In this document: piece after piece, positions 44,131 through 55,652 of the stretch | Numbering within the stretch: the first letter of the stretch is position 1 | Layout: every line of letters starts with the position of its first letter | From: Monocercomonoides exilis | Lineage: Eukaryota > Preaxostyla > Oxymonadida > Polymastigidae | Assembly (NCBI GenBank): GCA_001643675.2 | Contig: LSRY02000026.1 | Coordinates: forward strand, 1,163,501-1,227,500 | Direction of reading: 5' to 3' | DNA length: 64,000 bases | Notes under the pieces: generated by a model | Databases searched by the model: none | Seen by the model: the letters and a program-made list of their open reading frames with translations, nothing else | What the model was told of the DNA's origin: nothing | Program-made: the position numbers and the translations under genes

Positions 44131-45428
44131 TCTTCAAGTGAAAAGAGATGTGAAATAAAAAAATTTCCCTTCTTTCCAAGCATTACAAAAAGAGCCGAAG
44201 ATAAAAGATTTCAAAAAATATATAATAAAGTTAATTTTAAATAAAATGCCTTTTAGGACGAATAACGTTAAACCTGTTTCAACACATTTAGAAACGTGAA
44301 ACAGCAGAATCAAATTCCGGCTTCAATTGGGGAAGAGCGAAAAAAATGTCGAGTGAGAAAATAGAAAGAAATATTCAAAATATATAATAGAATCATTAGC
44401 AAGTCGTGCAAAAAACGAAAATAAAGAATCAAAACAAAATTTCAAACCTTTTTCTTCGTCGAAATCCCATATCAAATTTCTATTTTTTCATTGATCTGCA
44501 ATTTGCAGAAATGCTTATTTGATACATCAAGATAATACCTATATAATGTTGAAGTGTTTCATTAGGTTAATAACGATTTCTGCAAATTTCCACGTTATAA
44601 AAAAGTTTTCATGATCATTGAGATCATTTTTTATCAAAAAGTTTTTTGTTGATCTGTTAGAAAAAATTCATGATGATTTTTTTTTTGAGTTTATTGGTTT
44701 TCAATATATGACATTGCAATATGGAAGATATAAAATTAATTTCTAGCAGAAAAATGTTAGTATATTCGAATTTGAGTTTTTTTTGAAATGGAAAAAATAT
44801 CAGAGAAATGAAAAAAAAATACGTTAAAAAATAACAATTGTTCAACAATCAAAATGACATAAAAAACAAAAAGTACTTCATGATGTTAATCATTAAAAAA
44901 ATAGAAAACGATCAGAATATTTCTAATCAGATTCAATTACATTCAAAAAAACATAATTCTATCACATAATCATAAAAACAATCACCAAATATCAACTAAA
45001 TATCAACAATTTTGAACAATGAAAAATATAAGAAGAAATAGCACTATTTCAACAAATTCGTGGTATCAAAGACAATTCCAAACAAAAAAGAAAACTCATA
45101 CAAAAAGTTCAAAAACTTACTTGTCTATTTTCCCTCTGTTTTCCATCCACTCTCCCCTTTCTGATATTTCTCTCACTTTGACTCAAAAAGATCAAATCCA
45201 ACAAAGAAAAAAGACAGACACAATGATAAAACAACATTTCACACTCTCGTCAACTCTCCCTTCCAAAAACCTCACCCAAAGATCAATGAATTCCCTCATA
45301 ACTCTCTCTATTAATGTATCTCTATTTAGACATATATAAATTAATTTCGGGACAATAACCAATTCAATAATAGGGACATTATAGGGACAAAAACCACAAG
45401 AAAACAATCGGATTCTAACTATTGTGCA
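44131..45428. other. Non-coding region between gene remnant and USP-transposase unit
   Basis: AT-rich. It contains the left inverted-repeat arm (44461-44640) and a cluster of 'gggaca' motifs (45349, 45373, 45384). The plus ORF 45019-45339 and minus ORF 45548-45192 show no family features; the latter overlaps the structured-RNA candidate. Confidence 0.5.
44461..44640. repeat. Left inverted-repeat arm flanking the USP-transposase gene
   Basis: 'tttttcattgatctgcaatt' (from 44485) pairs with the inverse sequence ending at 50070 with one mismatch, and 'aacgatttctgcaaatttcc' (from 44571) pairs with 49963-49982. The two conserved blocks are about 107 bp apart in both arms. Each arm also contains an internal palindrome (TTTGCAGAAAT / ATTTCTGCAAA). 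Confidence 0.65.
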
Positions 45429-45530
45429 CCTGGGAGGCTGTTCGTCGTATCCAGGTCCGGATAAAGCAGCCCAAAGGCTGCAATATCTAATACGAACAGT
45501 CATGTCCAGCACCCTTCCGATAGAGTGCCA
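45429..45530 (-). ncRNA. Candidate structured RNA: three-way junction plus hairpin, just downstream of the USP-transposase stop codon
   Basis: This GC-rich island in AT-rich DNA folds compactly. A closing 8-bp helix CTGTTCGT/ACGAACAG (45438-45445 with 45492-45499) encloses two hairpins: TATCC-loop6-GGATA (45448-45463) and GCAGCC-loop4-GGCTGC (45466-45481). A separate hairpin follows (45509-45514 with 45523-45528). On the minus strand that last stem is fully paired with one G-U, while on the plus strand it has a C-A mismatch. This favours minus transcription, in the direction of the gene ending at 45557. An outer CTGG/CCAG pair (45430-45433 with 45506-45509) could extend the closing stem. No known ribozyme core or tRNA boxes were recognised. 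Confidence 0.45.
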
Positions 45531-45556
45531 GCTAAGCATACACAACAACTAGTTTC

Positions 45557-48500
45557 TTAATAGGGGACACCAAAAGAACAATTTTGAGATTCATTAAAAG
45601 AAGAAGAGTCAAGAAGAAGCTCAAATCTCCTTGAAAGAAGATCTTGAGAAGATTGAGAAAGAAGAGAAGAGTTAGATGATGTGATATCAGAGTGAAATGA
45701 CTTTCTTGAACATTGAACTTTTTCTTTCATTGTCGAAGATTCGAGGGCAACCAGAGAGCGTTGAGGAAGATATCCAACAGCTGAAGCGCAGACAAATGAG
45801 CCCTTGCGCTCAAAGAATAAGTAGTCCTTCATGTGGGGAACTGACAATGACGGCCATGAGATTTGTTGAGACGGTACATATTCTTCAAAGTACCTCTCAT
45901 GCTCAAAACTATTGACAGATGTTGAAGATGGTGAAAAGTTTGATGATGATGTTGAGAAAATGTTTGATTGTGAAGTTGAAGAAGCTGATGTCGAAGAATT
46001 CATATTGTTTTCGAAGAAGTTGATCAAATCATGAAGTGTGGTGATGTGTTCTGTTGAAAGATTGTTGTCGATTGCATTTACTAACGCACCAAATTCACTA
46101 TCACAGATATTTTTTCCATGGTGCTCAGCGAAGAAGTTGAGTTGAGTGTTTTTCTTTTTGAGAAGTTTGGATTGTTTGGAGAGGATGAAGTGAAGAAGGA
46201 AGCGATTTCGGTTATGAGGACCCGAATCGCAGAAGAACTTAAAAGTGTGAGTGTCTGTGAAGAAGTGTCTTTTGATCACAGATTCCAGACACTCAATAAC
46301 AAATCTGTGATCATTTGAGAGACAGTCGGAGAAGAAGTTGAAAGTTCGTTTGACAAGTTGATTATTGATTTTTTGAAGAGAGATGATTGTGAATTGAGAA
46401 ACTTGTTGATAGTTGAAGAATTCCTGTTGAAGTTGGTTCTTTCTGATCGGGAGTTTCCACTTCTCTTTGAAGTCGAAGACGAAGACTGCTTCTCCCTCTT
46501 TCAGATTGTCGACAGTCGATTGATAATGTTTTCGTTGCATTTCTGCAACTAGTCGATGCTGACGAAGAAGTTTGAGTGTATGAAACTCTGCTTCAGACAG
46601 TCCATTTTTGTTTTGAGATGACTTTAATTTGTTCTCAAGATAGTTCAACTTCTCACACATGCCGCAGAGATCAGTTCGCTTTTTCGCTTTGGAGAAGTTG
46701 GTGGTGAGTTTGTAGAAATGTGACAGAGAAACTTTGATGTTTGTTTCTTCTGTGAACTCACTCCACAGTTTCGTTTTGGGCTTGAAGATTAATCTCTTTT
46801 CATTGGGAGAAAAGATGCCCGTTTTCTTTCTTCTTTCTTTTAGTGCTTCCAATCCATATGAAGATGTGATTGATGAAGAGAGCGGAGGAATGGAAGTTGA
46901 ACGATGAGGAGGTGTGATGAATGTCGATGATGATGATGATGATGATGATGATGACATTGATGATGATGATGACATTGATGATGATGAACCGCCAAATTGA
47001 ATAGAAGAAAACGTTGGTTTTATTTTTTCTTTTGTGTAGAATGAAAGGGAAGAAGTGTAACCTTGAATGTGAAGATTATTCCATGATGAATTCCAACAAT
47101 CACTCTCCAATTCAGTCACATCAGCATCATTGCAAATGCACCATTTAATTCCATTTCCGCTCTTTCTTTTCACAACTGCTATATAATGCCCGTTTTGTTG
47201 ATCCATTCGCTTATGGAGTATCTGCCCAATAAGATGATATATGATGATTTCCTTATTGCTCTCTTGAAGATGTTGAATGTTTTCTTCTGAATACCCTTTG
47301 CAGAACGAACGCTGGTTTGCACGATCAGTTTCAATCAGAAGCGTTCTCGAAGGTGCAGAACTAGCAGAATCAGTGCATTCATGACAGAGGGCTAGCACCT
47401 CTGGAAATGCAGCCATTTCCTCCCATCGAGCAGCACAGCATTTCTCTTTGCATTCATCGCAATAAACATTGTTCTTTTCATCCAAAATTTCTGTTGCAAA
47501 AAGTGAAGATAAACCTTTGTGAGGAGATGATGTGTTGATGACAATATTGCAACAAGATTCATTAAAATGATTTGAAACTTTTTGACATTTTTGACATTTG
47601 AAATGTGTAATGAGCACTGGATTGAAGGTATCCATTTCAAATATCTTATTATCTTGAAGAAGTTGATGAAGATTTTCAACCGCCTCAGTAACATTCTGTT
47701 GCTGTCTGCTGCTGTATCCGCAAAATGTTTCCCATTTGTTGATCAGTGATGGGACCCACGAACGCACTGATGAAAAATCTTTGGCAAGTTGCTGACAAAC
47801 ACTCAAAACACGAGAAGACATAGTTTTTATTGCTGTTTGCTTTTTAAATAAGAATGGTTTTTGAGAGGTTATCGAAGAGAAGCATTGAAGAAGAGATGCA
47901 AGATAGCATGTGTTTCCTAAATTGATTAATCCTTTTTTTGATGTTGATGAAAAAGAATTTGATGATATTCTTTTTGAAGAGGTTGTTGAAGAAGGAGAAG
48001 AATTTGAATGAGGAAAATCTGTTTGATTGTTATTCATCGTGATCTGCGCAGTATTTTCATGATGCGAAATAACATTCTCATCGGCTTGTGTGTTATGTTG
48101 AGACGAATAAATGTTGTTCTCTTTTGAAAATGATGAAAGAAGATTTTGAAATGCTTGTGGAGGAATAAGAGTCGGTGAAGTGGCATATTCAATTAATTGA
48201 TCACTAACACACACATTATCGCTGAAAAAGGAAGTTGAAGATTCTTCAATAGAAAAAGAATTTTTATTTTCTTTTTGTTTCTTTTTGAAAGATGTGGAGG
48301 ATGAGGAAGAAGAGGAAGAAGAGGAAGAAGAGGAAGAAGAGGAGGAAGAGGAAGAAGAGGAAGATGGGGAAGTGGATGAGGATTGTTTTGTATCGAAAAA
48401 TTTGTGAATTGGAATCGGTGAAGGAGACGAATGACGTTTATGCTGTGATTTATTTATTTTTCTTTTTGTTGAACCCCTTTCTCTCCTAAATGGAGTACTG

Positions 48501-49262
48501 ATTGGAGCATCAACAGCTTGAGAAGGAGAAGTATTTGAAGAAGGAGAATTGTTTTCTGAAACGATATTTGATTTTTTATTTTGTTGAGATGATGTTGAAG
48601 AAGAAGAAGATTGTTTTTTGATTGAAGAAGAATTTTCCGTTATTATTTCATCTTCCCACGCTGCTTCATCAATAAATCTTGTGTAATCTGGCTCCGCTCG
48701 CTGCTTTTTCTTTGCCGATTGGAGAGAAGTGGAGGCTTCGGTGGAATGGGCCAACATCCAGTTGTTTCCCTTTTCCCAATCCTGTTCATTTAAACCTAAA
48801 TAAACAGAGAAAATTATTCAAAAAAATAAATATACAAATACAAACCACTTTTGCAAGACGGAAGATGAGGTTTCTGAGGCGGGATGATAAAGCCTTGGTT
48901 TTTCTTCAGCGTTTGTTTTGCGTAAATAAATTTGCCTTCTGTGACATCATATCCATATTCCAGCAAATCGGATAATGATGTGTTGAGTGACAGCGCTTGC
49001 AGCATTGTTGTCTGAGTGTGCAACGGAGCGTTGTTGTACACCACAGACAGATCTTCCAGCAACTTAATGTGATATTCTGTTTCAAAAAAAATAAATAAAA
49101 AACGAATATTAATGAAAAAAATAATCGAGAGTCAAAATGACATTTTTAAACACAATACAAAAATATTAAGAACCAAACCATTCAAAGACTTCAATAAATC
49201 GTTAATAACAGAAGATGATTGCCTATAGTTGTAAAAGAGATATACGAGCAATGAATCAACTT
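45557..49262 (-). CDS. USP-type deubiquitinase fused to a DDE/RNase H-like transposase domain
   Basis: The main exon (48795-45557) holds a 1066-codon frame from 48757. After a Ser-rich N-terminus (1-275) comes a complete USP core: Cys box 'GLINLGNTCYLASLLQCF' (Cys about 286), zinc-ribbon pairs CxxC (390-393, 435-438), His box 'NGHYIAVVKR' (His about 526) and 'WCICNDADV'. After a Ser linker (595-615) comes 'TDLCGMCEKL' (about 697-706), then three blocks spaced like a DDE core: 'AVFVFDFKEKW' (Asp about 764), 'FFCDSGPHNRNRF' (Asp about 846), 'FFAEHHGKNICDSEFG' (Glu 880, Asp 888). I know these blocks from orphan eukaryotic transposase-like proteins. Two frame-preserving GT-AG introns (48845-48796, 50 bp; 49178-49077, 102 bp) link upstream exons at 49076-48846 and about 49262-49179; the 5' end is not resolved. 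Ends in TAA. No internal stop in more than 1100 codons, so probably active or recent. Confidence 0.75.
48796..48845 (-). other. Putative 50-bp intron of the USP-transposase gene
   Basis: On the minus strand it starts GTTTGTATTT and ends TTATTTAG. Removing it joins 'LPSCKSG' to 'LNEQDWEKGNNWML' in one frame, upstream of the first ATG of the long frame. Confidence 0.6.
49077..49178 (-). other. Putative 102-bp intron of the USP-transposase gene
   Basis: On the minus strand it starts GTTTGGTTC and ends TTTGAAACAG. Splicing joins 'VINDLLKSLN' to 'EYHIKLLEDL' without changing frame. It shares the GTTTGK start with the other intron. Confidence 0.55.
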
Positions 49263-50350
49263 CATCTCCACCGATGCGTTCAATTTATTTCTAAAAAATT
49301 TTTGATCGTGAATTAAGAGTTGATTGAGGTTTTGAAAAAGACATTTTTATTTTGAAAGTGTTTTAAAAATGGTTTGATGATATTAGAGAATCATATGCTG
49401 TTGTTAGAATTTATAATACTTTTTTTTTTATTTTTTTTATGTTTTTTTGGCTTTGTGTTTATTCAAAAAAAAATTGACGAATAAAATACTCAAAGAGCTT
49501 CTAAAAATGAATTTTTATTATTCAAAATTATCCTTCTGAAAATTTCCAAAAGTTCAAAACTGACATGAATTTTATCTCCTTTTCCACATTATCAGAAAAA
49601 AATACACTTCAAACAATAAAATACTAATTCTTCCAAAAAAAAATGATAAAAAATATTTTATATTAAAAATTCGCATCTCTATCACAATTTAAATATTATT
49701 TCAAATGAACAATTTATATGTGAATATTAAATGACACAACAAAAGAAAAAATCGAAATTTAAAAAGCAGCAACATTAAAATTAATGATAAATTCTTTCTA
49801 ACAGTTCTTTTTTCAATGGTGTCAAATAATGAACAACGAAAATTTATATCATCCATTGAAATCAAAAAACTAATAATATTTATTAAAAAATGTTTGAAAA
49901 AAAATTCATTCTAAAAATTGTTCAATTTGATCTTTTCGATCAATCAAAGATTTTTATTACTTGGAAATTTGCAGAAATCGTTTTAATGCTTATTAATCAC
50001 TTCTTTGTTACATTTTTACCATTAACAATCAAAAAATAATCATTTCTGCAAATTGCAGATCAACGAAAAATTTGAAATTTGAAATGGGTTTATGGCCAGC
50101 AAAATAAAATTTGATTATCTTATGAAAAACTTCTTTTTTTGGAAAAATCAATTTATGCATTACTCTATAATTAATTTAATTTTTCTTAATCTGTAAGATT
50201 CTACAAAAGATACACCCAATTCACTTCTCTGCCATTAAACATAAATGATGCTGTTATCTCCTTCGCAGATACTCGTTAGAAGCAACAGAAGGCAAATGAG
50301 GCGGTGCTTTCATTGACTGCTCAGCGGGAACACATGACTTTGAGCTGAAA
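49263..50350. other. AT-rich region with the right inverted-repeat arm
   Basis: No gene supported; it contains the arm at 49917-50093. It may hold the promoter or first exon of the minus-strand USP-transposase gene, which I could not find. Confidence 0.45.
49917..50093. repeat. Right inverted-repeat arm flanking the USP-transposase gene
   Basis: Inverse of 44461-44640 with two well-conserved blocks (49962-49983 and 50041-50070) and weaker similarity around them. Together the arms delimit a unit of about 5.6 kb with the USP-transposase gene inside. Confidence 0.65.
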
Positions 50351-53300
50351 ATGGTTTCATTCACAGATTGCTCTGCTTTCATTGGGACGAATCTGTTTGT
50401 TTTGTTGTCTAGGCTAAACGGGACGATTACTTCGGAACACTTGAATTTTGACTTGACGGAATTTTTGAGCCAAATAAACGCTTTTGTTTGCAGCGACACG
50501 GAACTTACAGAGAAAAGCCTGCTTTTGTTCATTGTGCTGAGGAAAGAGACTTCTGTTTTTGTTTCTTCTTCTTCTTCTTCTTCCTCCACTCAAGTTACTT
50601 CTCAGCCTCCTCCTTATTCACTTTCTGCTCCTTCTTCTCCAAATTTTGCCAATCAAACGCCAACAACACCAACAACAACAACAACTTCTTCTTCTTCATT
50701 TACAACATCTTCTTCTTCTCATTCTTCTTCCTCTTCCTCTTCCTCTTCCTCTTACTCTTACTCTTACTCTTCCTCTTCTCTTCCTCCTCCACCCCACACC
50801 TTCACTCCCTCCTATCCATTCCCCTTCCATCTTGCCATCAAGCAAGTCGTTACCTCTGACCACTCAAACATCACGTTCCTCTCTTCTCCTTCGCCTTCGC
50901 CTGTGCAATTTGTGGATGAGGCTGTGCAGTTCTATTTGGCACACGCAAAGGAAAGGATGTCGTTCAAGATGTGGATGGCGGAGTGGTGGAGAGAGGGAGA
51001 AAAGGGAGAAAAGGGAGAAAAGGGAGAAAAGGGAGAAAAAGGAGAAAGAGAGAAGGAGAAGGGAGAAAAAGAGAAGGAGAAAGAAAGAGAAAGAGAATTT
51101 ATGAAGAATAAGATGGATATGATGAAAGAGAAGAAGAAGAGAGGGAGCGATGTGAGTGATGTTGTGCAGAAGGAAAGAGCACAAACACTTCCTCTTCTGA
51201 AGCTATCGCAACCTCATCAACCTCATCAGAATTCTTCTTCTTCTTCTCCATTTTCTTCTCTTTCTTCTTCTTCTTCTTCTCAGCTCTCAACAACTCTTTG
51301 CATTGATTCCTGCGATATAACCTCCTCTTCTTCCACTTCAAGCACAAACGGGGGTGCGTTATTAATTTCTCCTTCTGAAACAGGAGCGCTTGTTGTGAAT
51401 GGCACCACGACAACATCTGGATGCACATGTGAAACCGAATATGAAGGAAAAGGAGGATTTTTATAACTGCTTTGTCCAACAAACAACGATGATTTTGCAC
51501 TGAGTGGGTTAACTTTCTCGTCAAACAATGCATTTGTGGGGAAAGACCTGTTTTTGTCGTGTGCTGACTTGACAACAAAAGTTAGCAGCACCTCATTCGC
51601 CTTCGCTTTGGACATCGACGAAGACCAAAGAGCAAATTCTCTAATTGGAATCGATCGAGCAGGATTCACAGTAAATACTGACTTGTTTATCATCATCATT
51701 GGGCTGAATCAGCATTCACTCGCAATCAACGGGTAAAGCGGGACAAACGGGATTTTCTGGGGAGACACGGTGCAGTGCCTGTCTGTTGATTATGCGCTTT
51801 CCCTGTTTGGGAGGAAAGGAGAAAGGACGGTTGTGCTGACGGGCGATTCGCCGCTGGAGGCAGAAGCGGAGATGGATCAGCGTGTGGTGAAGAGCGGGGT
51901 GAAAAAGACAGGAGGAGGAAGTGAAGGAGGAGAAGCTGTGATTGTGAAGGCAGGTTTAATTCTGAATGATTCGATTTCTTCTTCCACGGGAATTGTAATA
52001 GAGACAGTTGGATCACTTAAGTTTGAGCGATTGCATATACACTTCCTGCTTTTTTTGAGAATTTTGTGAATGTGCTGATCTTATCCACCACTACTTCCAG
52101 TGAATTAACTCTTTCTCATTGCAGTTTTGCCAAGCAGACTGATTTCGGCACAGATGTTTCTTTCTCTTTGGTTGCTTCGTCGAGTGGAAAAGTGATTGTG
52201 GATGATGTTTCCTTTAGTAACTTTGAGTTTTCAGTTTCTCTTTTTGCTTTGTCACAAACAGCTGAAGTTAGCATAAAGGCGATGATTGTGAATACAATTT
52301 CACTCGATCAGATATCCTTCTTTTCTCATCCAACAACAACAGCGTCATCATTGTCATCATCGTCAACTTCTTCTTCTTCTTCTTCTTCTTCTTTTACAAA
52401 CAATTGTCATTCACTGGCAAATCATCACAACAGATTCCCTTCTTCTGCTTCTCTTCCTCCCCTTGCTTATTCTTCTTCTGCTTCTCCTGAGCAAAACCAA
52501 GATCATGCTTTTCATTATGTATCATCATCATCATCTTCTTCTTCTTCTTCTTCATTGGAAGAAAATGAAGCATATTCTAATTTTGCGCCTTCTTCATCTT
52601 CCACACGAAAACAGTCTTCTTCATTCAATGAACGAGCACTTCAATCACTCACTGCATTGACTGCTCTTTTTAATACTTCTTCGATTTCTTCTTCCTCTCC
52701 ATCTTTTTCTTCTTCTTCCTCCTCCTCTTCATCTTCTTCATCTTCATCATCTCCTTCTTCTTCGTCATTCACTTCTCCCTCTTTCACTTCAACACAACCT
52801 TCCTTTTTTCCTTCCTCTTCCTCTTCTTCTTCTTCATCTGACCTCTCCTCACACACATTTTTCTCCTCTTCTGAGAATCGCCTTGAGCCCCTCGCATTTC
52901 AAGCGCCTACTGCTTCTGTCTCATTCACTTCATCTTCATCTTCTCCTTCTTCTTCTCCTTCTTCCTCTTCTCCCTCATCATCTTCTTCTTCTCCTGCCAA
53001 TCAACAGCATATTCAACAGATCAATCAAACAAAACAAACAAAGCAAGCTCAGTTAAAAACACAAATGCAATCACAAATTCAGCCTCAATTTCAGTTTCAA
53101 ATACAAATTCCTGTTCAAATACCAATTTCACTTCAAAGACAACGTTCTTCTTCTGTTCCTTCTGCTTCTTCTTCTTCTTCTTTTTCTTCTATTTCTTCTT
53201 CCTCTTCCTCTTCCTCTTCTTCCTCTACAATTTCTCCTTATTCTTCCACTTTTTCTTCTCGTTTTTCTTCAATTTCAACATCTCGTTCAACATCTTCTGA

Positions 53301-53480
53301 TTCTTCTCGTGTTTTATCGTCTTCTTCTTTTTTTCATCATCCAACAACAAAACTCAGTTTGCCGGCAGGGAAATGGTATTCCCAAAAAAATAAGTTTTAT
53401 CTGCAACTTCTTCAAACACATCAATTGAAAACAAAACTAATTCTTCTTCTCCTCCTCCTCCTTTCTCCTCCTCCTCCTCT

Positions 53481-53512
<32 letters not shown>

Positions 53513-55652
53513 CTCTAATACTTTTTCCACATCTTTGATAACATCGAAAACGACAAGCAATTATATTCTCAGAAAAAACTCGTTGCCATCATATATTATT
53601 TCAACAGAGAAGAATTCGATTTTTTCCGATGGGAAGAGAGAAAGTGCTGAGGGATCTTCACAAACAAACGAGGCAGATTCGCAGCAATTGCTATCTGAGC
53701 AAACAAAGACATCTTTGTTGGAGGACATATCTGAACACTTTGTGAAGGAATTTGGAGTTGAACATAAAGCTAAGAGGAAGTGCGATGAAGCCACTCAGAA
53801 GTCGGTATCTCTTTTGAACAAGTCGTCATCTTCATCATCAACATCTTCGTCTTCTTCGTCTTCAAAGAACACTGATTGTTTGAAGCGTGATGGAGAGAAA
53901 AGGGATGAAAGAGCAGATATGGAGCAAGATGGAATGCCAGCTGGAGGGACATTTGATGATGAGGAGTTTGGCGAAGTGCAAGGGATCCAACTTTTCATTT
54001 GAATTTTGTGGATGAGCTGTTCAATGTGCGGATGGATGAGGAAGAACACAAAGACGGATTAACACTAGCTCAGCAGCCACAAAGCGATGGCAGCCCTGAG
54101 CAGATGCGAAGCACAGAAAAATCTTCATCAAACACAACTCTATCAAACTCATCAGCTCAAGAGTCAAATCCTTCTTCAACTGAGCCTTCGACAGGTCAAG
54201 AATCCGTCTCATCGACATCTGATTCCAAATCGCCTCGATCGCACACATCTCCAACATCATTGCCTCCCTTTTCTGTTTCATCTTCATTTCCTTCATTTCC
54301 TTCATTTCCTTCGTGTCAGCAATCTCCTTCAAAAATTGAACAAATTTCTCAACATTTTACATCTGTTCCGGCCATGGCTGCGTCTTCTTCTCCTTCAAGT
54401 TGCACAGAAAGTGCGAAAAGTGCATTAGAAAAAGGGTGCAGAAAAGCAAAACCGATAAAGAAGAAAAAGCAGAAAAAGAAAAGAGGGAAAAAGAAAAACA
54501 TGATGAATGATCCAATGATTAATTCTTATGCAGTTTCGCAATCTTCTGAATTAAAAAATGTTTTTGAATCAAAGCGTTTCTTGGATAATAAAAAAGGAAA
54601 TGACAGCACACAGTCTCCGAATGCTTCAGGTGGCAGAAGTTCCCCAGAATCAGAGAGGCCATCTCCTCAGGGAACGCATCAAACAACCCCAAAAGCAACT
54701 CCTCAAGTATCTCTTCATTCATCTGCGCCAACTTCCCCAGCAACACCAGTAACGCCAGCAACGCCATCCACTTCGCAAACACATTCGCCAAACTCGACTT
54801 TGAGCTTGCTACCTTTGCCAAAGCAAAAGAGCCAGTCGAACTCTGCCATTGACAATCTGAGAGCAGCAGAAGCCGCATTGCCAAAAACATTGTTTCTTCT
54901 TTTTCAAATGAAATCGTTTTTGCAGTCGGGCATATCGTTGCAACTAAACTCCCCCCTCTCGAATTATTCTCCTTCAGCATCGCTTTGCAATCTTCTTTCG
55001 TCTTCGTCTTCTATTTCTTCGAATGTTTTGAGCGAAAAGCGGAGCACACAGAATTTGTGAAATGCACGGGGATCATCGCTGAGCCCTTCCATGTCAGCAT
55101 CTCCGCAGTTGCTGGCATGTTCTCCGTCAAGCGCGATTGTGACTCTTCCTTCCTCGCTGCACTCTCTTGCCTCAAACAAAAACTCTCCAACGAACAAAGT
55201 TTTGAATCCATCAGGAGAGGTGCATTCGCTGGAAACTCTGTTCAACAGTGATTTAAAATCATTTCCGCCTTCTCGTTTGGAGAGTGATGCCAGAGCACAG
55301 GAGTGTGGCTCAAACATTGACGACATCAATTTCTTCCCTTCATAGTTGTCGAATATTCAGCCAACTTCTGTTGGCTCGAAGAAAGTCTGCACAAAGACAA
55401 CATCGTCTTCGAATGACAAAAGATTTTCATCTTCATTGTTGAGTCCTGTTCTTTCGTTTCCTCAGTTTTAGACGGCAGACCCAACGACTTCAACGATTGA
55501 CAGCTCATCTCCTTCAGTACCATCAATTTCGAGTGCTATTGAGCCATCTGAAAAGTCTGCTTCATCTGTACAGTCAAGAGTGCATGACTCAATTTTGTTT
55601 CTACACTCATCAGAGGAGAAGCAGTCTCCGATTGATATAGGATAGAAGGAGA
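50351..55652 (+). pseudogene. Decayed receptor-family gene with long Ser-rich insertions
   Basis: It opens with a receptor module: 'FTDCSAFIGTNLFVLLSRL', then 'LLLFIVL' and 'SVFVSS', the counterparts of 'GKNVFVSGWDL' and 'IPLVVYL' in the intact gene. Ser/Thr/Pro inserts, a Glu-Lys-Gly tract and a Glu/Lys tract follow. Then come 'TNGGALLIS', a TAA (51464), 'SSNNAFVGKDLFLSCADL', a TAA (51734) and, after a frame change at a T7 run (about 52045), 'ENFVNVLILSTTTSSELTLS' with further beta-strand repeats. From 52340 to 53990 the sequence is mainly Ser, with another frame change at an A7 run (about 53387). A Ser/Thr/Pro tail (53999-55652) has one TGA (55058) and three TAG. No membrane helix or kinase tail was found. 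The frame changes lie at homopolymers, so sequencing error is possible for some, but not for all the stops. Confidence 0.6.
50994..51047 (+). repeat. 9-bp tandem repeat (gggagaaaa)
   Basis: About five copies in frame, encoding Gly-Glu-Lys triplets (a short collagen-like pattern) within the Ser-rich receptor relative. Confidence 0.8.

Noticed and set aside
45429-45530. Hammerhead, HDV-like or 5S rRNA identity for the structured island
   Set aside because: No CUGANGA/GAAA core, no HDV double-pseudoknot pattern and no 5S A/B/C boxes could be aligned; I leave it unnamed.
50488-51104. Phe- and Leu-rich plus ORFs in the Ser-rich region
   Set aside because: Frame shadows of the Ser codons in the receptor relative; same tract in all three frames.
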